Assembly (NCBI RefSeq): GCF_029953635.1
Contig: NZ_CP124543.1
Coordinates: forward strand, 1,715,455 to 1,779,454
Direction: 5' to 3'
DNA from: Halotia branconii CENA392
GTDB taxonomy: Bacteria > Cyanobacteriota > Cyanobacteriia > Cyanobacteriales > Nostocaceae
Length of the DNA: 64,000 bases
This document shows positions 9,084 through 17,770 of the stretch, in pieces. Below the pieces are notes generated by a model that saw nothing but the letters and a program-made list of their open reading frames with translations, had not been told where the DNA came from and did not search any database. Within the stretch, counting starts at the first letter, position 1. Every line of letters starts with the position of its first letter. The position numbers were made by a program, and so were the translations under genes.

Positions 9084-9935
9084 TTATAACCAAAACTGTT
9101 GATAATTCTCGACATACTGCCGTATATTCAACGGTGAACGATTGAGCAATTGTTCTACATCAGATGTAATGTTGCCTGCCAATCCTAAACGGGTGGTAGT
9201 GTAAATTCCTACCATTATTAAAACAAAGTTCATGGGTAATCCCGATGAGTGCATTTGTTGCACAAACTTGAATAAAGAGGGACTATAGCGTACTAGTTTA
9301 CCTAAAACCGATGTGAAGATGTCTGCAACTTCGTAATAGGTTAAAGCTTCTCCACCTGTAAGCTCATAAGCTTTTGCTTGATGCCCATCTTCCATTAAAG
9401 TACGAACTGCAACAGCAGCAACATCCCGCACATCAATGAAACTTGTTTTACCATTACCTGCTGGCATTAGTAATTCACCACGAGTTTTAATGTCTTGGAG
9501 GTGGGTGGTATTGAAATTTTGCATGAAAAAGCTAGCCCTTAAAAAGGTGGCAGGAATACCCAATTGTTCGATATAGCGTTCAATTTTAGAGTGGGGCAAA
9601 AAACGGTTACGTTCGGCTCCTTGTATTGATAAAAATATGATATGCTCAACGCCAGCAAGTTTTGCAGCATTAAGGACTGGGGCAATTTGTTTGCGAATAT
9701 TGGCAAGGGCAGGTGGACGTACTAAAAAAAGCTTATTGACTTGAACAAAAGCATTTGCAAAGGTGTCGGGATTGGTAAAATCGAAGGAGACACTTGGGAT
9801 ATTACTGCCTAATATCTGTTTAGCACTGTTGGGATTTCTAACTGCGGCACAGATATGACAATCGTAGGATTGTAGTAAGCGAATAACTTCTTTACCGACA
9901 TTTCCAGTTGCACCTGTCACTAAAATTTTTAGCAT
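9084..9935 (-). CDS. NmrA-like / atypical SDR NAD(P)-binding protein
   Basis: The protein has 283 residues and begins MLKILVTGATGNVGKEV, the GxxGxxG dinucleotide-binding motif of NmrA-like atypical short-chain dehydrogenases. Further signs are a hydrophobic strand with FLSIQGAERN in place of the classical Ser/Tyr catalytic region, and SFIDVRDVAAVA, the conserved DvrDvA string of these proteins. Members act as redox-sensing regulators or as NAD(P)H-dependent reductases of quinones and other small molecules, and which applies here cannot be told. It ends 6 bp from the convergent PEBP gene. It is the last member of the long minus-strand run starting at 19.9 kb, 107 bp beyond the ABC ATPase gene. 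Confidence 0.82.
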   Translation of the reverse strand: MLKILVTGATGNVGKEVIRLLQSYDCHICAAVRNPNSAKQILGSNIPSVSFDFTNPDTFANAFVQVNKLFLVRPPALANIRKQIAPVLNAAKLAGVEHIIFLSIQGAERNRFLPHSKIERYIEQLGIPATFLRASFFMQNFNTTHLQDIKTRGELLMPAGNGKTSFIDVRDVAAVAVRTLMEDGHQAKAYELTGGEALTYYEVADIFTSVLGKLVRYSPSLFKFVQQMHSSGLPMNFVLIMVGIYTTTRLGLAGNITSDVEQLLNRSPLNIRQYVENYQQFWL

Positions 9936-10042
9936 TAATCAGCGATGACTGTTATGACTGAAGTTTATCCTAAATAATTGACTTCAAATCAAAAAATAGA
10001 GATGATGATTTTCCTTTACTTTCTTATTCTCAACTTCTAACT

Positions 10043-10768
10043 TCAATCAACTACTAAATAACCATCTTCCATATAAATAACCCGAAGGGCAATATCTAGA
10101 ATGCGATTGTCATGAGTCACAAGTAAAATAGTACAGCCTTGTTCTTGGGCGAGATTTTGCATTAGTTCTACTACATCTCGCCCTGATTTCTTATCAAGTG
10201 AAGCTGTCGGTTCATCAGCAAGAATAATTTTAGGATTTGCTACTAAGGCACGGGCGATCGCAACTCTTTGTTTTTGACCTCCAGATAAATTTTCTGGATA
10301 AGAGTTAATTTGATTTCCTAATCCTACTGCTTGCAGCATTCGTCTTGCTTTTGCCTGTCTTGCTTTCCCAGACGAGTGATTATGTAGTTCCAAAGACAAC
10401 TCGACATTTTGCCGTGCTGTTAAGCTATCTAAAAGATTATGCCCTTGGAAAATGTAGCCAATCTGTCGTCGCGTTGCGATTAGTTGATTTGGTTTAGCAT
10501 TGCAGAGTTCTTGACCAATAACTTTTAAGCTGCCGCTACCTGGTTGACAAGAGCGCAATGCCCCAATTAATGATAATAGGGTAGTTTTTCCTGACCCAGA
10601 AGGGCCAGTCATAATTACTATTTCGCCTGGATAAATATCTAAATTGATGTTATGTAAAACTTTTTTACGTATGCTGCCTTTACCAAAGTAATGATTAATA
10701 TTGCGGATGAAAATGACAGGTTCATCAGTTATCAATTGATTTAAATTTCGTCGATTGATTATTTGCAT
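10043..10768 (-). CDS. devA: DevA-type ABC transporter ATPase
   Basis: The protein has 241 residues of MacB/LolD-like ATPase. It shows Walker A GPSGSGKTT, the Q-loop in YIFQGHNLL, signature LSGGQKQR, Walker B IILADEPTASLD and the H-loop VTHD. The N-terminal string about a helical NHYFGKGS segment is typical of DevA proteins of cyanobacteria. It would power an inner-membrane exporter with the DevC- and DevB-type partners just upstream. In heterocyst formers, DevBCA-type systems work with TolC to export envelope glycolipids or other lipids and drugs. Several paralogues exist per genome, so the symbol marks the family rather than proven orthology to the developmental devA. Confidence 0.85.
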   Translation of the reverse strand: MQIINRRNLNQLITDEPVIFIRNINHYFGKGSIRKKVLHNINLDIYPGEIVIMTGPSGSGKTTLLSLIGALRSCQPGSGSLKVIGQELCNAKPNQLIATRRQIGYIFQGHNLLDSLTARQNVELSLELHNHSSGKARQAKARRMLQAVGLGNQINSYPENLSGGQKQRVAIARALVANPKIILADEPTASLDKKSGRDVVELMQNLAQEQGCTILLVTHDNRILDIALRVIYMEDGYLVVD

Positions 10769-10904
10769 ATAATAGTGCTATCTAATTATTAAAAAAATTA
10801 GTAAATAAACCGCAGAGGCGCAGAGTAAACAGAGTAAAATGCCCCATGCCCCATGCCCTGACTTGTGCTGAGCGTAGTCGAAGTAAGTCGAAGGGATGCC
10901 AAAT

Positions 10905-12062
10905 TTAAAAAATATCTGCTGGGTCTGCTGTGTTCAACTTTCGCATGGCGATCGCTCCAGAAATTAGGCACATAATAATCGTCAATATTAAAACTTGAAT
11001 AACGCGCTCGGTAGTCATAAATAATGGTAATTTTGTAGCATTCCGAGTTACTGTATACATGCCAAAGGAAATTAAACAGCCAGGAATATAACCAAGCACT
11101 GCTATAATTAATGCTTCTTGAAATACAACAGATAATAAGTATCTATTACGAAATCCCATTGCTTTTAATGTGGCGTATTCAGCAATGTGATCCATCACAT
11201 CACTATAAATAATTTGATAAACAATAATTACACCAACTAAAAAACCGATTGTGACACCTAAAGAAAAAATAAATCCAATTGCACCACTTTCTTGCCAATA
11301 TTTCTTTTCAAAATCAATAAATTCTTGACGGGTAAGAACTTTCACATCATCTGTAAGGTAAGACTGCAATGCTTTAACTACGATATTGGCATCACTGTGA
11401 GGTTTTAGCTTAATTAAACCAAGGTTGACTTTACCTGCTGACTGTGATGAAAAAATTCGTAAAAAGTTTTGGTCACTGGTAATCACACTCGCATTAGCTA
11501 CAAAAGATGCGCCAACTTCGTATAAACCTTTAATTGTGACTTTATGTCCTTGCATTTCTGTTGTGACAGATTGACCTTGAGTTATAGAGGCGATCGCTTG
11601 TTGGTATTTTCCGTTGGCATTACGATCAAATAACAATGTATCTGGATATTTAATTAAATCTAAATTTCTATTGACTTCTGGCAAGTTAAATGCAGGTTGT
11701 TCTGGATTAAAACCAATCACCAAAATAGATTCATCCAGCTTAGTCTCTAGACTTTTCCAAACACCTAAGCGGATATATAGGGGATTGACTGATTCAACTT
11801 GGGATAAATTTGCAGCTTGAAATAAACGCCGCCGAGGAAAACTACTGAGAAGTCCTAAGTTTTGTGCTTGACGACTAATTATTACTAAGTCTGTTTGTAA
11901 AAGCAGATGAAAGCGTGTATTGCTGTCATATAAAGCAGACTGAAAGCCCAACTGCATTAACATGAGAAAGTTAGCAAAAGTAATTCCGCAAAGAGCAACA
12001 ATAAAACGCCCCCTTTGCTTTTTTAATTGCAACCAAGCTAATGGAATTTTGTGTTTAAACAT
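10905..12062 (-). CDS. devC: DevC-type ABC transporter permease
   Basis: The protein has 385 residues, the same as typical DevC. One N-terminal membrane helix (about 20-40) is followed by a large extracytoplasmic (MacB-PCD-like) domain and three C-terminal helices (FtsX family). The C-terminal motif ATLKAMGFRNRYLL is the cytoplasmic coupling region, and the protein ends DPADIF like the HgdC-type protein at 40729. It starts 149 bp after the DevB-type gene and ends 136 bp before the ATPase gene. The spacers carry low-complexity repeats, which is looser than the usual compact devBCA operon. Confidence 0.87.
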   Translation of the reverse strand: MFKHKIPLAWLQLKKQRGRFIVALCGITFANFLMLMQLGFQSALYDSNTRFHLLLQTDLVIISRQAQNLGLLSSFPRRRLFQAANLSQVESVNPLYIRLGVWKSLETKLDESILVIGFNPEQPAFNLPEVNRNLDLIKYPDTLLFDRNANGKYQQAIASITQGQSVTTEMQGHKVTIKGLYEVGASFVANASVITSDQNFLRIFSSQSAGKVNLGLIKLKPHSDANIVVKALQSYLTDDVKVLTRQEFIDFEKKYWQESGAIGFIFSLGVTIGFLVGVIIVYQIIYSDVMDHIAEYATLKAMGFRNRYLLSVVFQEALIIAVLGYIPGCLISFGMYTVTRNATKLPLFMTTERVIQVLILTIIMCLISGAIAMRKLNTADPADIF

Positions 12063-12211
12063 ATAGTAAGAAGTCAGGAAAAGAGACTAGGGGCTAGGGA
12101 AAGCAGGGGGGCAGGGAGAAGAGGAAAGAGTGTTAACCACAAATGAATAAATGGGAAGTAGTTTCAAACTCCCCCTTGCACCCCGCGCCCTGCCCCTCTG
12201 CCTTTTCTTCC

Positions 12212-13480
12212 CTATGCCCCATTCCCATTAGTATTAATCTCGACGTTGACTTGAAGGTTGGTTAAGTGAGCTACTTTTTGACTGGCAGCTTTATCTAAAC
12301 GAATTTTGACTTCAATTACTCTGGCATCTGTTGCAGCTGTGGGATCGCTGTCTAGTACGTCTTTTTTTGCTACTGTTAAGCCAATTTGATCAACAGTGCC
12401 GCTTAATTTACCACCAAAAGCATTGCTGGGGCTGGTAATACTGGTAGTTTGACCAGGGCGAATCTTGGTAATATCACTTTCGTAAATCTCTGCGATCGCA
12501 TACATTTGATTAGTTTGCCCAAGTTCTACCACTCCTTGATCGCCGACTGTTTCTCCGGGATGAGTTTGAATCCGCAGAATTTGGCCAGCTTGTGGCGCTC
12601 GGACATAAGCTAATTTCAATTCAGATCGCATTTTACTAACTGTAGCAATGGCACTATCTATTTCTGCCTGGGCTGTTGCTACGTCTGTAGGACGTACCTG
12701 GGCTGTTTTTTCCCAGGTGGCTTTGGCTTCTTGAATTTGGGCTGTTAAGGTGCGTTTAGTGCGCTCTAAGTTGGCTTTAGCGCTGTTTAGTTGTTCTTGG
12801 GCGGTTGTTAGAGCTAATCTGCGACTATCTAATGTTGCAGCTGCGATCGCTCCTTCATGATAAAGTGCTTGATTGCGCCGAAATTCGATGTCTGCATTCT
12901 GTAACTCTGCTTTCGTACGAGCAATGGTGGCTTCTTGGGTTTGGATTTCACCATCTAGTTGGGCTTGTAAGTTTTGCACATTTGCTTGAATAGCCGCTAA
13001 TTCTGCTGGTTTTGCCCCTGCTTTAACTTGAGCCAAACGATATTGGGCGACTTGAACTTGCTTTTGTGCTTCTATTAAGTTAGCTTGTAGGCGATCGTAA
13101 TTATCTAAAATAGCAATCACTTGTCCTGCTCGTACCTGATCACCTTGATCTACTAATAATTTCACGACACGGCTACCACTACCAATACTGGGATTCGTAG
13201 GAGCAGAAACCTTAATCACTTCACCTGCTGGTTCTAATCTTCCTAACGCATTTACTTTGGAAATGATCGGTTGTTTAACTTGTGTAATTGCTACCGACTT
13301 TTTAGTTGTAGCCGATAAACGAGCTAAATATAAAACTCCTATTCCTATCCCCACTATACAAATAAGACCCAAAGCAACTAACCAACGAAATTTAGGTGAA
13401 AATAGAAACGCTTCACTAATTTCTTCAGACTCTTGCAACATCTCGACGTTTTTGTGCTTATGTGTGAGTGAGATTTTCAT
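12212..13480 (-). CDS. devB: DevB-type membrane fusion protein (HlyD family)
   Basis: The protein has 422 residues. A single membrane anchor lies at about 34-54. Then come a lipoyl/biotinyl half-motif (KVSAPTNPSIGSGSRVVKLLVDQGDQVRAGQVIAILDN region), a long coiled-coil hairpin rich in Gln, Ala and Leu (about 115-285), the second lipoyl half (YVRAPQAGQIL) and a beta-barrel ending. This is the HlyD/DevB periplasmic adaptor architecture that links the permease to TolC. The gene begins 7 bp after the end of the RNase H-like gene, so it probably shares that upstream transcript. Confidence 0.88.
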   Translation of the reverse strand: MKISLTHKHKNVEMLQESEEISEAFLFSPKFRWLVALGLICIVGIGIGVLYLARLSATTKKSVAITQVKQPIISKVNALGRLEPAGEVIKVSAPTNPSIGSGSRVVKLLVDQGDQVRAGQVIAILDNYDRLQANLIEAQKQVQVAQYRLAQVKAGAKPAELAAIQANVQNLQAQLDGEIQTQEATIARTKAELQNADIEFRRNQALYHEGAIAAATLDSRRLALTTAQEQLNSAKANLERTKRTLTAQIQEAKATWEKTAQVRPTDVATAQAEIDSAIATVSKMRSELKLAYVRAPQAGQILRIQTHPGETVGDQGVVELGQTNQMYAIAEIYESDITKIRPGQTTSITSPSNAFGGKLSGTVDQIGLTVAKKDVLDSDPTAATDARVIEVKIRLDKAASQKVAHLTNLQVNVEINTNGNGA

Positions 13481-13487
13481 ACATTTA

Positions 13488-13949
13488 TTATTTTTCAGTC
13501 ATGTCCAAAATAGTGCTAAACATCACTTTCATTTCAGACCATGATCTATACTCCAACTTATAAAACTGAAAGCGACTGAGGAGAAGAATTACTTGATGAT
13601 AAAGTGGCATTAAAGCTAAATCGTCAACCTCACCAAATCCTTGCAATTGATTGATAACTCGCAGATTATTACTACAAAGCATCACATTACGAAAGTTCAA
13701 TTCTTGGGATTTTTTCAATCCCAAAATAATACTGTGATATTCAGCAATGTTCTTTGGTACATCTCCCAGGTATTGGCGTGTTGTTGCGAGGATTTTTCTA
13801 TCTAAATTGTACGTGGCAGCAATAGACCAACCTGGATTTTTCTTAGATATGGCATAACAGTAAACAGTAACCTGACTACTCGAAATATGATTAAATCCAG
13901 GGTGACTATAATAATGCATGAGATTCATGTTTTTGCTCAACCTCTTCAT
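13488..13949 (-). CDS. RNase H-like fold protein lacking catalytic acids
   Basis: Up to 153 residues. Internal ATGs at 13928 and 13919 could be the real start, since the longest form overlaps the upstream flavoprotein gene by 44 bp. The pattern follows the RNase HI/reverse-transcriptase-like fold: an early hairpin with KKNPGWSIAATYNL, a helix with AEYHSIILGLKK carrying the conserved Glu, and a strand/helix SNNLRVINQLQG. The first Asp of the active site is absent and the Asp of the usual DSxLV motif is Asn, so nuclease activity is doubtful. It lies between the flavoprotein and the DevB gene, probably in one transcript. Function unknown. Confidence 0.65.
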   Translation of the reverse strand: MKRLSKNMNLMHYYSHPGFNHISSSQVTVYCYAISKKNPGWSIAATYNLDRKILATTRQYLGDVPKNIAEYHSIILGLKKSQELNFRNVMLCSNNLRVINQLQGFGEVDDLALMPLYHQVILLLSRFQFYKLEYRSWSEMKVMFSTILDMTEK

Positions 13950-15315
13950 ACTTAAAAAAACCAGGATTTAATATCTTATGAGGGTCATATTTACGCTTAA
14001 TCTCGTTAACTTTAGACCAATAATCACCATATTGCAGTCGCCATCGTGGTAAATCAAAGTTTGCCCAGGTAGCCATATATCTTTTACCACCCATCTGCAA
14101 ACCAAGGTCGGTCAAAAAATTTAACTGTTCTATAACATGTTGAATTTGAGATTTAGGGATAGTCGGATATAGCCCTAATCCAATAACTAAATCTTCTTGA
14201 GGTAAAGGGAACATAGGCATTTTCATATTGCGAGTAAGTAAGCAAAATGAACCTACGGGTACAGTCCGAAAATCAATGAAAGAAGGTAAGTGTTGGAGAG
14301 CAGTATCTATATATTTTTTTGCTATTGAACTCGGCAAAATCACATCTATCCAGGAATTAGCAGTATCTACAGGATGAGATACTTGTGCTATTGGTTGGAT
14401 AAATTTATTAAAAGTCAGATCTTCAGTGTGAATGTGGCGATAAAAATTCAAACTAGAGAGCAATTCTATCTCATTGATATCATCAATAGAATCTACTTCT
14501 AAAGTAATTTGCATCCGATAAAACCACTGAATTAGAGGTTTAATTTTATTTCCATTTGCTCTCGATACTCCTAATAAACAGGGAGAAAATAAAGATACTA
14601 AACCATCAATACGTTCTTCTGATGTTAGTAAACGCTGATCATTCAAAAGGATATCTAAATCGTCATAACAAAGAAAATAACTACGAGTCAAAGGACGATA
14701 TTTTCTTAATCGATTTTGTACTTGAGTAATGATGCCAAATTGACCATAACCACAAAGAACATGATTAAAAAGTTCACTATTTTTTTCTGGCGTACACCAG
14801 ACTATATCTCCTGTTCCGGTTACAACTTCCAAACCTAGACAATTATCAGCTTGAGAACCGTGACGAAAAGAACTCAATCCCAAACCACCTGCTGAGAGGG
14901 TTCCCCCCAAAGTAACTTCAAAGTTATTTGTGAGAACAGGAGGAATCACACCATACAGTAGTGAAGTATCAATAACTTGCTTCCAAGTAACACCAGCATC
15001 GGCTTTAAACCAAAGTTTATTTGAGTGAAACTCATGAATTTGATTAAGATTACTCATATCTAAGAGAATGCCATCTTGGTTTAAAGATTGACCACTTAAT
15101 GTATGTCCTGCTGCTCTTGAAGAAATAGTTAATCCTTGCTTGGCGGCGTATTTAATAGCTTTAGCAACATCATGACAATTTTGAGGACGAACAATTATTT
15201 GAGGTTGTTTTTGAATAATTCCACCAAAGTCATGAGAAAGTGCTTCTAACTCTGCTTTTGTATTACTAACTTCACCTTCAATGATGTGTTTTAAATCTGA
15301 AAAAATACTGTTCAT
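13906..15315 (-). CDS. FAD-linked oxidase, cytokinin-dehydrogenase-like
   Basis: The protein has 469 residues. The N-terminal PCMH-type FAD domain shows SSRAAGHTLSGQSLNQDG, in which the His is the candidate for covalent flavin attachment (GHT where plant enzymes have GHS). It is followed by GGTLSAGGLGLSSFRHGSQ and EVVTGTGDIVWC...GYGQFGIIT, strings that recall plant cytokinin dehydrogenases closely. The C-terminus has KRKYDPHKILNPGFF, the usual berberine-bridge/cytokinin-oxidase ending. Such enzymes oxidise the side chain of isopentenyladenine-type cytokinins, and Anabaena is known to have one. Other flavin oxidases share the fold, so the substrate is inferred. The 3' end overlaps the next gene. 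Confidence 0.72.
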   Translation of the reverse strand: MNSIFSDLKHIIEGEVSNTKAELEALSHDFGGIIQKQPQIIVRPQNCHDVAKAIKYAAKQGLTISSRAAGHTLSGQSLNQDGILLDMSNLNQIHEFHSNKLWFKADAGVTWKQVIDTSLLYGVIPPVLTNNFEVTLGGTLSAGGLGLSSFRHGSQADNCLGLEVVTGTGDIVWCTPEKNSELFNHVLCGYGQFGIITQVQNRLRKYRPLTRSYFLCYDDLDILLNDQRLLTSEERIDGLVSLFSPCLLGVSRANGNKIKPLIQWFYRMQITLEVDSIDDINEIELLSSLNFYRHIHTEDLTFNKFIQPIAQVSHPVDTANSWIDVILPSSIAKKYIDTALQHLPSFIDFRTVPVGSFCLLTRNMKMPMFPLPQEDLVIGLGLYPTIPKSQIQHVIEQLNFLTDLGLQMGGKRYMATWANFDLPRWRLQYGDYWSKVNEIKRKYDPHKILNPGFFKYEEVEQKHESHALL

Positions 15316-15536
15316 CTAAATTAAACTATGTTAAACAATTTTAAAAAGCGAAAACAGCTTGTAGTAAGGACTTTAGTCCTGTCTCTTCGCGCAACGTTTT
15401 ATGGAGAATATTAAGCTAATTGACTATAAACTTTTAACTTAATCAGGACTTACGCAAAAATGACCAAAAAGCTTAATTTATCGAACCGCCAAGATGCCAA
15501 GAACGCCAAGAGTTGGTAGAATGTACATAAGTTTTA

Positions 15537-16175
15537 TTAATGTAATAAACGCATTTTTAGCATCTTTATACCAATATTAATAAAACTAGGAATCAATCTA
15601 ATAACCTCTACAAAGCGATTTATTAAATGAGAATTAACATGTTTTATTTGGCTATTTGATGCTATCACCTGATTTGTAGGTCTTTCATACTTAAATACAC
15701 AAACACAGTCTCCTTCTGATTGTTTACTCAAAATTTCAGCCTTTATCCCCGGAAAAGCTCTTCTAGTTGCTTCTTGTTCCATTTCACAAAAAACACGACA
15801 CGGACTATTAAAACCGTATTCTTGAGCTATAGATAATACTGGGCAAACTCTCTGAATTTCTAATGCTGCATCAGTTCCATTTTGAGAAATATCTACTACT
15901 TCCATGACAAAGCCCATCAGTCCCAATAAAGGAGACGCTTTTTTGAAACCTTGAGCTAAAGTGTTTTTATCTATGAAAGTACCCATCAGCGCTTTTTGTT
16001 GTTGAGGATATTTTTTCATCATCTGTTCAAAAGCAGCAGCTTCACCTAGCTGTTCTACTAAATTTTTGTATCTTTTAAATCTGTTTCTAAACAGTTTTAT
16101 GGCTTTCGATTCATCAATATTGATGATATCTTCCATCCGGAGATTGCCCGTTACTAAATCAGTTTCTACTTTCAT
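15537..16175 (-). CDS. Putative ATC-hydrolase-like family protein
   Basis: The protein has 212 residues. A helical N-terminal half leads to a domain with CPVLSIAQEYGFNSPCRVFCEMEQ, a spaced-Cys pattern, then FPGIKAEILSKQSEGDCVCVFKYE. This is reminiscent of the L-2-amino-thiazoline-4-carboxylic acid hydrolase-like family (Pfam ATC_hydrolase), which often sits beside oxidoreductases in bacterial gene clusters. The assignment rests on pattern memory only. The C-terminal 40 residues look hydrophobic and basic and may be a later extension. It lies 221 bp upstream of the flavoprotein gene on the same strand. Confidence 0.5.
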   Translation of the reverse strand: MKVETDLVTGNLRMEDIINIDESKAIKLFRNRFKRYKNLVEQLGEAAAFEQMMKKYPQQQKALMGTFIDKNTLAQGFKKASPLLGLMGFVMEVVDISQNGTDAALEIQRVCPVLSIAQEYGFNSPCRVFCEMEQEATRRAFPGIKAEILSKQSEGDCVCVFKYERPTNQVIASNSQIKHVNSHLINRFVEVIRLIPSFINIGIKMLKMRLLH

Positions 16176-16656
16176 TCTTTTGGTTGTACACTCATTAAAA
16201 CCAACTAATATAGCAGTCCTAAATCATTTGCGAAAATTATCTATCTCTTTCTTATTTCTTATTTCTTCACTTTGCGTCCTTGGCGTTCCCGCAGGGTAGG
16301 GCGGTTAGTTTCTTTATCTATGTTTTTCACAAATCAAATAGGATTGCTATAGTTTTAAAATTCGTCTTTATATACTGGAATACAAGCAAAGACAAATTAT
16401 CCAAACAAGTATGTATTTACAAGAGTTTAGACAAAGTAATACAAGATCTATTTCGAGTTCACCTGTTACATATTTTTGCCGTCTTATCTTATTATTGGCA
16501 AAGCTATTTGCTATTTCATGTAACGGATGTTTGTATGTTTCAGTTCGATTTATCAACATACTTGTGGCTTTGGATTGCCTGACTTTCAGCAATTTTTTCT
16601 TCCTCATATCACCAAAAATTATCTGTTATAAAAAACATCAAATACAGACGATTTAT
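16176..16656. other. Intergenic region with dispersed repeats
   Basis: This is the spacer between hemF and the ATC-hydrolase-like gene. It holds a 'tttgcgtccttggcgttcc' type repeat (about 16264) and a copy of the AAATCAAATAGGATTGCTAT repeat (about 16332-16351), also found at 30959-30978 and in part at 45713 and 54779. The short open frames in both strands overlap each other and look non-coding. Confidence 0.5.
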
Positions 16657-17657
16657 AGCCACTCTCTAGGATTTTTTAGTACTTCTTTTAGCATTGCTTC
16701 TTTACTACCTGGGACAGGTTGATCATCATATTCCCAACTAGCAGCAGGAGGCATACAATTAAATACACTTTGTTGCTTAACCATGCCGCTTGCCAGACCA
16801 AAACGTAGACCGCGATCGCATGACAAGATAAACTCTACATAACGCCCACGCACAAGACGTTGCCAGTATTTATTTTGTTCTGTAAAGTTCATATCTTTGC
16901 GTCTTTCGACAATTGGCATATAAGCAGGAAGGAAAGAATTAGCACAATGACTTACAAGCGCCAAAAGTTCTTGGGGATTACCTTGATTTAGATGATCAAA
17001 GAAAATTCCACCAATACCTCGGCTTTCACCACGATGTGGGATGTGGAAGTACTCGTCACACGATTTTTTAAAGCGGGGGTAATAAGAAAAATCATACTGA
17101 TCACAAACTTGTTTATGTACCTGATGAAAATGCACTGCATCTTCTTCAAAAAAGTAAGCTGGTGTAAGATCTGCACCGCCGCCAAACCACCAATAAATGG
17201 GTTGGGTATCATGATTGATCTGAAAATAGCGGTAGTTGACATGGGCAGTAGGAGCCATCGGGTTACGGGGATGGATCACAAAGCTAGAACCTGTAGCGAA
17301 GAAGCGGTTCCCTTTGTTAGTAGTTATTAAATCTGCTTTTTTCGTGTCCAAAGCCCCTGATTGCTGAAAAGACATCCCAGGAGGTAATTCACCTTCTATT
17401 GCGACATAGTTGGCTCCTATTTTTTCTAAGACATTGCCATTGTGCAGAGCGCGATCAATATATACAGCGCCTTCTTTACTTTCACCAACCGTCCAGATAT
17501 TATGGCGATCGCGGTTCCAAGATTTTTCTTCTAAATCCTTACCCTCTAACACCTCAAGAGCTTGGCAAGTATTTTCAAACATCTGTCTGAAAGTCTTGTC
17601 GATTACCCCACGCATTTTTGGTTGTTGTAGCACTGATTTCTCTAGCAAATCTGTCAT
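16653..17657 (-). CDS. hemF: Oxygen-dependent coproporphyrinogen III oxidase
   Basis: This enzyme converts coproporphyrinogen III to protoporphyrinogen IX with O2, in the haem/chlorophyll pathway. The ATG at 17657 is preferred because GGAG lies 7 bases upstream. A start 42 bp earlier is possible. About 334 residues. Family strings are plain: SSFVIHPRNPMAPTAHVNYR, WWFGGGADLTPAYF (with active-site Asp), FKKSCDEYFHIPHRGE, GIGGIFFDHL and the C-terminal GRYVEFILSCDRGLRFGL. It follows two Rieske oxygenase genes by 113 bp on the same strand. Cyanobacteria often carry more than one hemF, so this may be a paralogue tied to that cluster. Confidence 0.95.
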   Translation of the reverse strand: MTDLLEKSVLQQPKMRGVIDKTFRQMFENTCQALEVLEGKDLEEKSWNRDRHNIWTVGESKEGAVYIDRALHNGNVLEKIGANYVAIEGELPPGMSFQQSGALDTKKADLITTNKGNRFFATGSSFVIHPRNPMAPTAHVNYRYFQINHDTQPIYWWFGGGADLTPAYFFEEDAVHFHQVHKQVCDQYDFSYYPRFKKSCDEYFHIPHRGESRGIGGIFFDHLNQGNPQELLALVSHCANSFLPAYMPIVERRKDMNFTEQNKYWQRLVRGRYVEFILSCDRGLRFGLASGMVKQQSVFNCMPPAASWEYDDQPVPGSKEAMLKEVLKNPREWL

Positions 17658-17770
17658 AACTATCTCCTCACTTCTTAATTCAGTCTTATCCTGTAGCAAC
17701 TACATTGTTGCTTTGAGATATTGATAGCTTAGGGAACACTTGCAATCATTCCAGTAGGGTATTACCCTAC

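Noticed and set aside
16280..16722. Several overlapping frames on both strands around the hemF 3' end
   Set aside because: They overlap one another and hemF, are Phe/Ile/Leu-rich from AT-rich sequence, and lack start signals.
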